Below the pieces are notes generated by a model. It ran no database searches, was not told the DNA's origin, and saw only the letters and a list, made by a program, of their open reading frames with translations. Source: Xanthostigma xanthostigma (taxonomy: Eukaryota > Arthropoda > Insecta > Raphidioptera > Raphidiidae). From it: DNA of 64,000 bases. Position 1 is the first letter of the stretch. Each line of letters begins with the position of its first letter. A program made the position numbers and the translations under genes. Below are positions 23,481-34,494 of the stretch, piece by piece. The stretch is taken from NCBI GenBank assembly GCA_963575645.1, contig OY754466.1, positions 5,620,001-5,684,000 on the forward strand, in the 5' to 3' direction.

Positions 23481-24057
23481 TACAGTATGTAAACACGTAA
23501 GGTGCACATAGGGAAATTAACATTGGGAAAAAATGACTGGATCAGAGTGAGCCTTGAAATCTTGTTTTTCAATTTGACAGATAATATTCTTTTGCAAAAT
23601 GAATGTGTATACTACCGAAGAAAATATTCAAATGATTACAACATAACCGGACTTTTTTTATTAATGGGACATTTAATTCCCAAAAATACTTAAATATGGT
23701 GCGAGATCAAATATCTCCGCCTATTCGTGTTGAACCTAAAGACATTGGGTCACTGATTTACCAACGCGTATACGTCATACCAGTCAGACAATTTTTGAAT
23801 GAAATGTTTCCAAACAGATGGAGTTGTTTTTTTGTTTTATTTTTGTACAAAAAAATTAAAATAATGATTTATAAGAGCTTTTTATTATTAAAAAAGCCAA
23901 GTAAAATAAAAAAAATCAAAATAAAATAGAAATTCTCAAGATTACCACAATAATTCAATAGAAATAACAATGGCTAAAAAACATGGCTAACTCTGATCCA
24001 AGTATTTTTTCCCAATGCTAATTTCCCTATGTGCACCTTACGCGTTTACATACTGTA
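23481..24057. mobile_element. Decayed mariner/Tc1-type element with about 75-bp inverted repeats
   Basis: Terminal inverted repeats begin TACAGTATGTAAAC at 23481 and end with the inverse at 24057; about 75 bp pair with roughly six mismatches (both include GTGCACATAGGGAAATTA). TA on each side (23479-23480, 24058-24059) fits the TA target duplication of the superfamily. At 577 bp it is internally deleted; a transposase scrap remains inside. Confidence 0.65.
23756..23821 (+). pseudogene. Mariner-type transposase fragment
   Basis: A 22-residue stretch containing PVRQFLNEMFPNRW matches the pattern FLNxxFPGRWIGR seen just before the SPDLTPxDFFLW block in many insect mariner-like transposases (known from the family pattern, not searched). 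The catalytic region is missing and the frame continues into low-complexity sequence, so this is a relic. Confidence 0.45.
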
Positions 24058-24058
24058 T

Positions 24059-24415
24059 AAAATTCTCATATCACAATCTTCGCCTCGCTAATCTCTGAAA
24101 CCGATTTTAATGCAATTTTGTAAATGTGTCTTGCTTGGTTGAACTTACGCTATAGGATAGTTTTTATAATATTTTGTACAAAATTACGGTGTTTTAATAA
24201 CATGTAAAGAATTTACTCAAAGCTATTAGTTCAGAAGCAAACAAAAAAAAACTGTTTTGGTACCAAGCTGTGACATCTGTTAGAATTCGTCCACAGCTAT
24301 TAGTTTAGAAGGAAATATGGTAGAATTTGCTCAAAGCTATTAGTTCAGACGCCGGGCCGCAAACGAAATACCTATCGCAGAATTATATCTATCGCACCCG
24401 GGTGAAACCGGGACG
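24059..24415 (+). mobile_element. Helitron group 2, 5' end lost and 3' end truncated
   Basis: Sequence matches 20263-20646 (TGTCTTGCTTGGT, AAAATTACGGTGTTTT, CTATTAGTTCAGAAGC). The 5' tip is interrupted by the mariner-type element. The 3' stem CCCGGGTGAAACCGGG is present but the terminal CTAG is replaced after GGGACGA. Confidence 0.55.
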
Positions 24416-24442
24416 AAGAAAATTTATTTCACAAGCTTGCCT

Positions 24443-24977
24443 AGTGTTGCAACGATAAATCGGAAAACCGATAAATATCGATATAACGACGCCTAAAAAT
24501 ATCGATATTTATCGATATCGACGATACGCCGATATCGATATAAATCAATATCAATATATCGTAACGAAATATCGAAAAACCCGCCCAAATTTTGCTAAAT
24601 AAATACTTAATTTTACTTATTAATTAAAAAATAAATATTTATTAACATACTCATTTTTATTATACTGCTGCATTTTTACATACTTGTTTATATTTTTTAG
24701 GTTATATTAGTTGCTTGTTGTTTTTATTTCGCTGACTAAAATAGGTAACTAGTTTACCGATATCACATTTTGATTCTGTTCTTTACTCTAATCTGTGGTA
24801 GGTGGGGTGGGTGTAAAATTACATTGGATATCTACATATAAGCTTTTAAAAAAAGAAGAAATATCGACAAAATATCGATATATCGGCCTACTAGATCGAT
24901 ATATCGATATATTAATATCGACTTAATTCGATATATATCGATATATCGATATTTTTAAAAACCTTGCATCCCTAACT
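24443..24977. mobile_element. hAT-like MITE rich in ATCGATAT, with 8-bp target duplication
   Basis: Flanked by a perfect 8-bp direct repeat GCTTGCCT (24435-24442 and 24978-24985). Ends AGTGTTGCAACG and its imperfect inverse CTTGCATCCCTAACT. Both subterminal zones are dense in ATCGATAT words, so the single strand could fold into many alternative hairpins. 535 bp, no coding capacity. Confidence 0.78.
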
Positions 24978-24985
24978 GCTTGCCT

Positions 24986-25378
24986 AATTCAAAACTTACT
25001 ATATATTCACTGAACTACTTTATTCCCCAACGATGCCAGGTGAATGAATACATATATCCCGGTTCCCAGCCGTCATGATAACTATTCCCTATCGAGCGAA
25101 TGCAGTGAGTATGCGATGACGTCATATCCGCATGACGACACATTCAAGACGACTTTCACACATGACGTAACGTATGCCGTGACCGCAGTCAATGCAATGT
25201 GTGTTGGATAGGTCACACTATAGAACCGAATTCAACACTCTATGACGTAAAACTATATACAAACCACATTCTGACGTCATTGCTCTACAATCTACATACG
25301 TCATACAGAAACAGTTGAATCGTTGACGAACGAATAACAGTTAATTTAACGCCCATAATATCACTAAAATAATAACGA
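24986..25378. other. Spacer with many GACGTCAT-like words
   Basis: No gene. The words ATGACGTCAT/TGACGTAA occur repeatedly between 25110 and 25290; they resemble CRE-type sites but are probably sequence drift of an old repeat. Confidence 0.3.
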
Positions 25379-25853
25379 CTAGAGTGACCTGTGCGAATTA
25401 TTCGCACTAAATAAGTATAATAATTATCACTTTACAAAATTATTTTTTAAATATAATTGCAGGTGTTCAATTCGTTTCTAATTTTGCACACTGCTTATAA
25501 CGTTCTTCTTTTTGTTGTATTACAATATGAAGCTCAGATGACAGTTCGAAGAAATATTTTACTAAAATTGTCATATAGAGGCGCAAGTAGCAAAAGCGTT
25601 GAGTTAAGCCGTCAGATGGCATCATGCAGCATTGCTGTGACGTTGTTCAGTGTTGCCCGTTAGATGGCAGACGTTGTTCAGCGTTGCTGTATTTTAATTA
25701 ATTTACAAAAACAAACCCAATAATAAATTTTTTAGTTGTCGATGTCAGTAGAGCAAGCAATTATCTGTAAAATGATATATAATTTATGTGGAGAAATTGT
25801 GAGGTTTTTTCTAAAAAGGGAGGCAAACATCTTTAACCTTAGCGTATTAATAA
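25379..25853 (-). mobile_element. Non-autonomous Helitron, family 1
   Basis: Reverse copy with intact 3' end (CTAG at 25379-25382, hairpin next). The 5' tip has diverged after GCGTATTAATA. It keeps the module with GTCAGATGGCATCATGC but lacks part of the middle found in the 595-bp copy. Confidence 0.82.
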
Positions 25854-26410
25854 ATGCTGTATACGCTTCGTGTAGTGTGTAAATTCGTAGCTTCAAGATA
25901 ATTAGACTTGGGAACGGTTGGCTATCGTCCAATAAATATTTTTATGACAGTTCCAACTGCATTTTTGCATAACAATGGCATTTAAAAGAACCAGTTGTAA
26001 ACATTTTCAAAAAGAAAAATGTTTCGCAATTTTATGTCAAGGTTAACTATGATCGCCTTCCTTATTGCAGCAGACAAAAGAACTAGGAAATATTCGCAAA
26101 CAAAAGAAGTGAGGATATATTCGAAACAAAAGAATGAGGAAATATTTGCAAACAAGTGCAACCGAAGTTTGTATATTATGCAAATAAATATTATTGAACT
26201 GAAACGCGGCGTTTTAAGTGAAGTACAATTGATTTTTCTAAGAAGTTAAGTAGAAGGTAGGTATATATTGCCGATATTGCGTAACTGATGTGAGAAGGTA
26301 CCTTTCTTTAAAAAAGCACGAGAGCGATGTTTTGAAACGAGTATGTAAATGTAAATGTCAAATAATGGTATTTTACTGAAATCAGAATTTTGATAATCTA
26401 CACCATATCA
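25854..26410. other. AT-rich region with a short tandem repeat
   Basis: No gene. 26083-26155 carries about three units of a 25-27 bp repeat around AGGAAATATTCGCAAAC/AAAGAA, which gives a spurious lysine-rich open frame. Confidence 0.35.
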
Positions 26411-26995
26411 TCATATATATTAATACGCTATAAGGTTAAAGATGTTTGCCTCCCTTTTTAGAAAAAACCTCACAATTTCTCTACATAAATTATACATCAT
26501 TTTACAGATAATTGCTTGCTCTACAGACATCGACAACTAAAAAATTTATTATTGCTTTTTTTTTGTAAATTAATTAAAATACAGCAACGCTGAACAACGT
26601 CTGCCATCTGACGGTTTTAATTTTGAAACAACGTCAACACTTCGATCTGTCATCTGACCTTCATACTGACACAATACTGCATACTGCCATCTGACGGCTT
26701 TAATTTTGAAACAGCGAGCAACGCGGAACAACGTCACAGCAATGCTGCATGATGCCATCTGACGGCTTAGCTCAACGCTTTTGCTACTTGCGCCTCTATA
26801 TGACAATTTTAGTAAAATATTTTTTCGATCTGTCATCTGAGCTTCATATTGTAATACAACAAAAAGAAGAACGTTATAAGCAGTGTGCAAAATTAGAAAC
26901 GAATTGAATACCTGCAATCATATTTAAAAAATAATTTTGTAAAGTGATAATTAATATACTTATTTAGTGCGAATAATTCGCACAGATCACTCTAG
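26411..26995 (+). mobile_element. Non-autonomous Helitron, family 1
   Basis: 585-bp copy with TCATATATATTAATACG at the 5' end preceded by A, the hairpin GTGCGAATAATTCGCAC and CTAG at 26992-26995 followed by T. It contains a 2-bp insertion near the 5' end (GCTATAAGG) and a small deletion near 26665 relative to the copy at 19033. Confidence 0.88.
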
Positions 26996-27574
26996 TTATT
27001 TATTTATTTCATACATAATAGATGTACAATCCGAAATTATCGAGATATTTGTGACACCCCAACTAGAACACAAGCATAAAATTAATACAAGCTTCATGTT
27101 ACTCTTTTTGCGTGTGAATAAAGAGATTAAAAATCATTTCCAGCTTTTCACGAATTAATTGATAGCCAAAGTCTATTTTCTCTGGTCTAATTGGGCGGAG
27201 TCCGACTCTCAAACCCAGATCCAATTATGAACTACCGAAGATTTGAAAGAAGAAGAATTTTTATTATGCAAAAATTTATGTCAAGAATAAAACAGTTTTT
27301 TTCACTGTCAATAAAAGTGAATTCTTAAATTTAGGTATAGAAAAAACCCGCAATAAATTCTTACACGTACAAAAAGGACATGAAACTTGAATTAACGGTA
27401 TTTCACTTGTTTTTCTCCAAACCTTTTCTTATTTTCACTAGTAAAATAAGAACAAAAATTGTATAATAAAAATACAGAGCAGGCTTAAAAAATAATCTGT
27501 ACTGTTTAAATTTCGATAAATTAAGAAGAGTAATTTAAACTTCAGTATAAATTATTAATGGATGATGATATTTA
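26996..27574. other. AT-rich region, nothing recognised
   Basis: No coding pattern or repeat boundary found. Confidence 0.35.
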
Positions 27575-27993
27575 AGGTGACCGGTAATTGCTCGTATTCC
27601 TCTCGGGAGAAGAAACTGACTAATTTGGTATGATTTAAGCTCTATCACTTGGGGGTCGGAAATGCGTAATTTTTTTTTTAAATGGCACTTCTGTAAAAAA
27701 ATTTTATTTTATTTTTTTAATTGATTGTTTAACACACAACATAAAATTTAACAGTAAATTTCGTGGTTTTTAGCTTTAGGAAGGTTGGCCAGTTAATAAG
27801 CTATCGGGCCAAAAAGTGAGAATATTTTTTTTTATTATTAACTCCCAAAATTCGGATTTTTTTAAAAAGAGAACCGAAATAGATTTTTTCGAAAATGACG
27901 CATTTCCGACCCCTAAGTGATAGAGGTTAAATCATTACAAATTAGTCTTTGCTTCTTCTCCCGAGAGGAATACGAGCAATTACCGGTCACCCT
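27575..27993. mobile_element. MITE with long inverted repeats, AGGTGACCGG ends
   Basis: Left end AAGGTGACCGGTAATTGCTC and the inverse at 27993. The arms (about 85-90 bp) pair with several mismatches and include CTCTCGGGAGAAG palindromes and GTCGGAAATGCG. About 419 bp in total; no coding capacity. Superfamily not assigned because the flanks give no clear target duplication. Confidence 0.65.
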
Positions 27994-28619
27994 ATATAGC
28001 TGATCTATTTTGTCGTATTTCTATTATCACTTATCTATATATTACTTATATCTATACTATAAAGGGTTAAAATTTGTTTGTTTGTTTGTATGGAGGGGGG
28101 AATTACTGAAGCAATTCTAAAAATTCTTTCACTAATAAAAAATTACACTATCTCTGAGTAATATAGGTTATGTTTAATTTTGATAAAAAATAATCATCCC
28201 AAATAGACTAGATAAAAAGCACACGATGGAAGTACAGTAATTTTATGGTGGAAGTAAAGGTGTATAAAAAAAAATATTTTGATAAAAATAAGTTTTTAAT
28301 TCTAAATCTCAACTATTGATAATGATGAGTTTGGGTTTGTATACCCGTGCCTAAAAATAAAGTGGAGTCGAAAGCTCCATAGCTACACTGTTCTGCTCTA
28401 AAAAGGCAAAGGGCAGTAAGTGACATTTGTTGAAAAATGAGTTCATACTGAAACCAACGACAGCAGTAAGTGCTGCAGCAATAATTTCGTTGTCTTTAAA
28501 AAATGTTTCACCCATGTTTTGGTTTCCATAATCTAAAATTCTGGACGGTCAATACATTTTTAGTAAATCTTGATTTACTCAAATTCATAAGTTGGTCACT
28601 TACTGCCTTTTGCCTTTTT
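27994..28619. other. Region with a Helitron-like 5' end fragment
   Basis: No gene. TCTATACTATAAAGGG at 28050 followed by TTTGTTTGTTTGT resembles the 5' end of the second Helitron group, but no 3' end was located. Confidence 0.35.
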
Positions 28620-28940
28620 GACGTGATCACGTCTTATAAATTGATGAAACACCGGCTTCATGCACGAAAAAGTGTAACGTTCCGAAAAGTGTAGCGTTCC
28701 GCCAAGTGTAACGTTCCGAAAAGTGTAGCGTTCCGCCAAGTGTAACGTTCCGAAAAGTGTAGCGTTCCGCCTGACCCTGTGCGTGCAAGCGAGAGCGCAG
28801 TATAAGCGATAGAGAGTCGGTAAAAATATAGTTTGACAGCTACTAAAATTTAGGTTATGTATTATTATAAATATGATATTCGAGCGGAATACGTTATCAC
28901 GTAAAACTATCGTCCGTAAACCGACTTTACAGACAACCAA
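28620..28940. mobile_element. Helentron-like element, copy b, with internal minisatellite
   Basis: Starts GACGTGATCACGTC (a perfect palindrome here) after a T run, ends CCGACTTTACAGACAACCAA before a T run. 28669-28770 contains three units of a 34-bp tandem repeat built from AAGTGTAACGTTCCG and AAAAGTGTAGCGTTCCGCC. 321 bp in total. Confidence 0.65.
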
Positions 28941-29305
28941 TTTTTTACGGCAGTCTTGCTGTACAGCGGGGCGCAGCCCCGCGATGCAACACTACAATGA
29001 AGTGAAGATTTCACCGAGGACCGAAAATTCTGCAAGTTTATGCAACTAAACATTAATGTTCGCTTATTGTTGTGACTTTTTGTGTCAAAAATAACAAATT
29101 AAAAATATTAATTAGTGTCAGGCGTCAATGACCCTAGCTGTTGGTGATTTAAAAAAAATAAAAAACAATAAAAACACCAAATAAAATATTTTACTGCCAA
29201 ATATAAAATTTTATGTTTACTGTATTACCGGCACAGTTTCGAGCAATTCGTCATTTCCTAACGATCGAAATGCATTCATTCATTTCAAATTAAACGCGGA
29301 TTAAA
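28941..29305. other. Spacer, nothing recognised
   Basis: A GC-rich palindrome GGGGCGCAGCCCCGC lies at about 28967-28981; otherwise AT-rich without features. Confidence 0.35.
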
Positions 29306-29484
29306 TCATATATATTAATACGTTAAGGTTAAGATGTTTGTCTCCCTTTTTAGAAAAAAACTCACAATTTCTCCACATAAATTATATTATATCATTTTAC
29401 CTGCAATCATATTTAAAAAATAATTTTGTAAAGTGATAATTATTATACTTAGTTAGTGCGAATAACTCGCACAGGTCACACTAG
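29306..29484 (+). mobile_element. Minimal Helitron, family 1, 179 bp
   Basis: Only the two termini remain: about 95 bp from the 5' end (TCATATATATTAATACG) joined directly to about 85 bp from the 3' end (hairpin with one change, CTAG at 29481-29484). The junction lies at about 29401, where ATCATTTTAC meets TGCAATCATATTT. Flanks are A and T. Confidence 0.85.
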
Positions 29485-29687
29485 TATTACCTAATCCAAT
29501 AATATTTAAAAGAGTTGTTTTGCACGGAACACTAAAAAGAACCTTCATTTTCTGACTCTAAATACAGATACTTCAAATAAAAAATTGACTCTCCTTCAAA
29601 AAAGAGACTAAAAAGCATAAAATAACAAAGTTTTAAGGTCGGTACTTGCAATTTAATTATTATTATTTTTTATGTACTTGGGCGTAT

Positions 29688-30055
29688 TAAATTGGTGCCG
29701 ACCTCAAAACTTTGTTATTTTCGCTTTTTAGTGAACCCTTTTTTTGAAGGAAGTTCATTTTTTAATAAAATTTGTTAGTGGTCTTTTTTAGTATCTAATG
29801 AAACCGAAGAGCAACGTTCACGCCGACAACTAAAACTTTTGAATATTTCGTTGCATTTAGTTAATTTTCTTAAAAGTTGCTGAACCGATTTTTTATATGG
29901 AACCAAGTTTAAGACTTACTTAATCGAATAAAAAAAGAATCATCGAAATCAGTTCACAATCAGTGAAGATATAGACGGACAGATATACAAAAAAAAAAAT
30001 AAAAATACAATCGAATAGAAAAACTCCTCCTTTTTTTGAAGTTGGTTAAAAACTA
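29688..30055 (+). repeat. Interspersed repeat ending TTTTTTTGAAGTTGGTT
   Basis: Shares CTTTTTAGTGA, TCTAATGAAACCGAAGAGC, AACGTTCACGCCGACAAC, AAAGTTGCTGAACCGA and the tail CCTTTTTTTGAAG with 63650-64000, and parts with 44130-44260 and 44828-44880. Class unknown; no coding capacity. Confidence 0.5.
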
Positions 30056-30359
30056 AAAAGTATCTTAGAAACAAGATATTCCACTATTCTGAATACTGCC
30101 TCTTCCCTACCAATTATTAATAATTAATTCAACCAACATGGATAAAATATTTTTTACTAAACTTTGCATAAAATAAGTGACGTAATTTTACGAACACGTG
30201 ATACATATTTTGTTGAAAACAAACATTTGTTTGTCGATTGCGTTTATCGGAATTTCCGTTTGTCCAGCATCCATTTCCGGCTGACCAAAACTGTCAGTTA
30301 ACCCTAAATATGTTTGCGATATACCATCGTACTTGTCATATAATAGTAAACAAATGTTT

Positions 30360-31075
30360 AAGATACCGGCCTCTGTTAGTCTGTGTACACGATACAGGTC
30401 AAGCGGATGAGCCGATTGAAACCAAATTTTGGGAGGATTTTTGGTACGAAAATATGAAGAGCCCTATTGTTTTTGGAGGAAAATCGGCGCATGCGCAGAA
30501 GATATATAAGCTATAACGGTGTTTTTTACATAATAATGATATACTTTTCAAAACGGCTTATTATTCTATTTATTTTTTCAAGAAAGTTTTGTTAAATTTT
30601 TTTTTGACGTGATAACGTCTTATAAATTGATGAAACACCGGCTGCATGCACGAAAAAGTGTAACGTTCCGAAAAGTGTAACTCATAAAAGTATGCAATTT
30701 TTCATCAATGTTTCTTTATGATGTTATCACGTAAAACTATCGTCCGTAAACCGACTTTACAGACAACCAATTTTTTTTCTAAACTTTATAGTTTCGAAAA
30801 TTTTGAAAATAAAAAAAAAACCACACGCTCTTTTGTTTTATGGATCTGTCAGAAATAAACAAGTTAGGCATGCTTTGATTAATTTATATATGACGTGGAA
30901 CATATTATGTAGATAACCATAGCAACGAATAGCAAATATCATATTGAATACTAGCCATTCCCCGCGTCACCTCACGCGCTATCAGAAATTTTATTTTGTT
31001 TACTATAATCAAATGTCAACATTTTTGAAGTTGGAGTGGTCCCGTCGCCCAATAGGCTGGAATTTTTTTTAAGAT
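30360..31075 (+). repeat. Dispersed repeat, copy 1, carrying a nested Helentron-like insertion
   Basis: Inverse counterpart of 52360-52920. Shared landmarks include GATACAGGTC, GATTGAAACCAAATTTTG, GGCGCATGCGCAGAAG, GGATCTGTCAGAAATAAAC and AGTGGTCCCGTCGCCCAA. The two copies are collinear except for the element at 30606-30770, which is absent from the 52-kb copy. Confidence 0.6.
30606..30770. mobile_element. Helentron-like element, copy c (165 bp), insertion confirmed by empty site
   Basis: GACGTGATAACGTC at the left end, ACAGACAACCAA at the right end. The empty site in the inverse copy at 52360-52920 has a single run of T before CTAAACTTTATAG, while here T runs occur on both sides. The element therefore inserted in a poly-T stretch. 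Confidence 0.7.
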
Positions 31076-31807
31076 GTAAAAAAACTCTGTCTAAGAAAAA
31101 TGCTATGTAGTTAGTATTTTTTGTCTTATTATTATTTTCAAATTAAAAAAAAAAAACTATGATTTTTCCTGATATTAATATTCACAGGAATTTGCGACTG
31201 CGAATATTCATTACGTCACTAATAAGGACTACTATTTTATTTGGACGATGTCAGTCCAATGTCCACTCATATATTATTTCATGGTACATTTGAACACAAG
31301 GACTCTTCGCATTACATGCCCCAGAAATATTACACCATTTCTATACATTCTAAACCCTTTACCGCCCACTAGATTATGTCCAAAAAGTCCGAAAATACAA
31401 ACGCTTGCACTATTATTCACATTTCAAACCAACATTAAATGTCAGTCAATACACTACGTAAAAAGTGTTGCTTTTGAAATAGAAACCATTGAAATCATTT
31501 GATGAAACGTCGGTGTCCAGACCTTTTCTGTGTATAATTTGCTTTGTGTAAAACTGTAATATGGTTGAAAAGGGTTGCTCTATGATGATATATTGATGAC
31601 CATGTAATGGAGCCCTGACAGGGTTAAATGTTGTTTGATGTTATATTGGGTTTTATTAGAACCGTTGTTAAGGGTTAGATTGTCGAAATGTGGATAGCAT
31701 ATGGACAATGGTAATTAAAATTGGCAAACAAAAACAGTTTTCCAATAATTTGTGGTTTGAAGAATATTAAAAATCAATTATAAATACTTCCCAAAATCGG
31801 CTAGAAA
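31076..31807. other. AT-rich region, no gene recognised
   Basis: An 84-codon open frame at 31248-31502 has no recognisable motif and no initiation or splice context that would support it. Confidence 0.35.
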
Positions 31808-32040
31808 CAAGGGCGTAGACAGGGGGGTAAAGGGGGTAATTACCCCCTCCAGGATCATAATACAAAAATAAAACTGAAAATAATACGAATACTTGGCTAA
31901 AAAATTAAATTTAGAAATACTTCTTGAAAAAAAATTTATAAAATTGGTTTGGGAATTAATATTTTCCTTGACCCCTTCCTTCGTGAGTATTCTTGTGTGA
32001 TATTAATACAAACTATTAAAAAATTATTAATTTTTGCTCT
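31808..32040. mobile_element. hAT-like MITE (CAAGGGCGTAG ends), one end missing
   Basis: Matches, in inverse orientation, the complete element at 47160-47423: CAAGGGCGTAG, AAAGGGGGTAATTACCCCC and CCTTCGTGAGTATTCTTG are shared. The distal end is not recognisable beyond about 32040. Confidence 0.6.
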
Positions 32041-32490
32041 TTACTAAATGCAAGATCATTTTACATTGGAACCTAACAAACATCTTATCTTATCTGCATG
32101 AAGTTATATTATTCGTATTAATTAAACGACGTAATATTTTTCGGACGGACTGTATATTACAAGAATGCTGATTGGAATTCGAACAGTCATCCTAAAGGAA
32201 TGGCTTTAGGGATATACAAAAACCAGAAAAATTTAATAAGAAATTCATCAAATACTATCCGTATAGATTACTTGGCTTGTCACTTAGCTTTAATATGCAA
32301 GGAGTTCCTTAAACATTTTTTAATAAGTCAACAAAATTCAAGTCAAAATGCAACGGTAGAAGCGGGACCGGACCGCTAGGTCTCTATGAACTTGAAAAAA
32401 GTGTTTTCTGGTATAAAAACTTCAAACTTTAACAGTCGAGACAACGACAATCCGTTGCCCCAGTGTCAAATGATAGTCGTTCAAAGTTAT
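32041..32490. other. Spacer, nothing recognised
   Basis: No coding pattern or bounded repeat. Confidence 0.3.
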
Positions 32491-33240
32491 AAAAAAACCG
32501 GCCAAGCGATGGACTCGCGCACCGAGGGCTCCGTACAAACTTGTAGGTACGTTAATAGTTCGTCTATATCACGGGAATCGAGTCTCGAAGATTTTTCCCG
32601 CTTAGCCATTGGAAAACTCCTGTCCCCATACAATAAACATAGACAAACGTCGCGGTCAGTTTACCGACTAAGCGTATAATTTCAATGAATTTAGATGGGT
32701 TACTGAACTGTATTGTAACTCGTGACTATATCCGATAGCCTAGTTGTCGTACCGTGTTGTATCCGAGAGTTCTCTTCTTGTGCTGTATAAACGCACCAGT
32801 AGCGGACGCTTGTTTTGTATTAGAACTGTGTAAGTGCGTAGCATGTTGTTGCGGTTTAACATTATTTTTTGTTGTGATTTTTCCCTATACTTATGCTATA
32901 AGATATTCCTTCTTGCAAAATTTCATGATTCTAGGTCAACGGGAAGTAATTCCTCTCAATCAAAAAATGTTTTTATAAAAATATTAAGAATAATTTATAA
33001 TATGGGGCCTAGAGATTCATGCATATAATTATATCTTAGATATGCATGAATCATAATTTAGAAACAGTCAAATATAATAATGACATGCACAATTATAATA
33101 CCAGATTTAGTTAAGATATTAGACTACCTAAATGTAACTTGGAAGTACATAAACAAGGACCGCAATGTATGGGTCAAAAATTATTCAACAACAAAGTGAT
33201 CCTATAAAGGTTCATTTTGAGGTACGGAACTCTAAAAAAA
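32491..33240. repeat. Interspersed repeat with GGCTCCGTAC / GTACGGAAC ends
   Basis: Left end ACCGGCCAAGCGATGGACTC followed by CACCGAGGGCTCCGTAC, right end GAGGTACGGAACTC then A-run. These paired ends are, as far as I recall, common to a repeat type abundant in moths and butterflies. A 13-bp inverted repeat (GATTCATGCATAT) forms a small hairpin at 33013-33051. The open frame that crosses the left end is not treated as a gene. Confidence 0.45.
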
Positions 33241-33617
33241 GTCTTGTGTTTAAAACAATATAGATTTCAGACATTTTGGTATCGTCCATGATTTATCATC
33301 TCAATTTCTATGGACGCCAATTAAAACGTGTGAGCTATAGAGCTATAGCTACGGTGTGCGTATCAATATATTGCATAATGGCGATCGCTTAAACCGAGGG
33401 GTTTATTGTCAGACTCGAAGGGTCAACTTCGGGCGTTTCCTTTACTCGCCAGATGTAACCGGACAGAGTCTCTGCTATCGGTTGAAACTGCACGACCAGC
33501 TGTACTTTGCATTTCTCATTATGTAACCAAGTTTGTGAAAAATCGCGGAAGATGCTTCAAAGCAATTGGAATAGCAATTGGACCCAAAATATTAAACTTA
33601 GATAATTTGAAAAATTA
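33241..33617. other. Spacer, nothing recognised
   Basis: No coding pattern or repeat boundary. Confidence 0.3.
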
Positions 33618-33770
33618 TTTTTTTTTGCGCAGTAAAAAGGGGAATGCTTTTGGGAGGAGTTCTTTAAAAAACAATTACGGGGTCGTGCCGATGCGATGGC
33701 GTTTTTTTGCGCAGTGAAAAGAAGAAGGCTTTTTGGGGGTGTTCTTTAAAAACAATTATTGCGGGGTCGT
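33618..33770 (+). repeat. Tandem duplication, unit about 85-90 bp
   Basis: TTTTTTTGCGCAGT, followed by GGGAGGAGTTCTTTAAAA and CAATTACGGGGTCGTG, occurs at about 33618-33688 and again, diverged, at about 33701-33770. Confidence 0.6.
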
Positions 33771-33960
33771 GTATACAAAGTGAGATAGTAATACAGTAAT
33801 TCTACACCAGTTGTTATGACGTGTATATGTGATTTCTGATTGGTTAGATTTGTGAATAATCCACAAAGCTTTTTTTTATACTGTCAAAATTTAGCGTTTT
33901 CTACGACTTAAAAAAAAGTCAAAATTTGGGCACATCGAGTTATCGTACTGAACCCCGACT
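33771..33960 (+). repeat. Dispersed repeat, inverse copy of 12090-12340
   Basis: Contains GTGATTTCTGATTGGTTAG, AATAATCCACAAAG and TTATCGTACTGAACCCCG, matching 12090-12340 in inverse orientation. Class unknown. Confidence 0.5.
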
Positions 33961-34494
33961 TGCTTGTGTACGTCAAGGAACGCGATCGAAAAAAACAGCG
34001 AAAAAATGACTAGTGACTACCCACTGACCACTAGTAGAATATTAAACCGACTCATTTAGCTACCACAACATCAATTTTTCTGAACAAATCTAATAGTAAA
34101 TATTAATTCTATTCGTAACTTGAGACGATAAAATAATATTTTAATAATTACTTTTTCGAAACAGAACGAAACCCATTTATAAAACGCTTCCTGTATTTGG
34201 CTAGTGTTGCAGTTGGCATGTATGCAATCACCGACTCACAATGACTTGCATAATGCAGCTTGCATATTTTTAGAGTTGAGGGAACGTATTCATTCTCGCT
34301 TTGCATGGTCCTTTTCACGATTTATGTAAACTTGTCTAATCTATGCACCTTTTCATGCAAAAAAAACCTTTTTTTTTCTCTCACACTGATATTGTATGGG
34401 TTATCGACAATAGACAAAATAAATACTAAATAAATAGAATCGCTACCACTTTTACGTACTTCACATAAAGGAATTTATTTTTAAATGATTGGGT
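33961..34494. other. AT-rich region, nothing recognised
   Basis: No gene or bounded repeat. Confidence 0.3.

Noticed and set aside
25110-25290. Cluster of TGACGTCA-like words as a CRE-type enhancer
   Set aside because: Words are imperfect and there is no nearby gene or promoter; chance or old repeat decay is more likely.
32386-32679. 97-codon open frame with a GQAMDSRTEGSVQT stretch
   Set aside because: It crosses the left end of an interspersed repeat whose terminal sequence happens to be open; not a gene.
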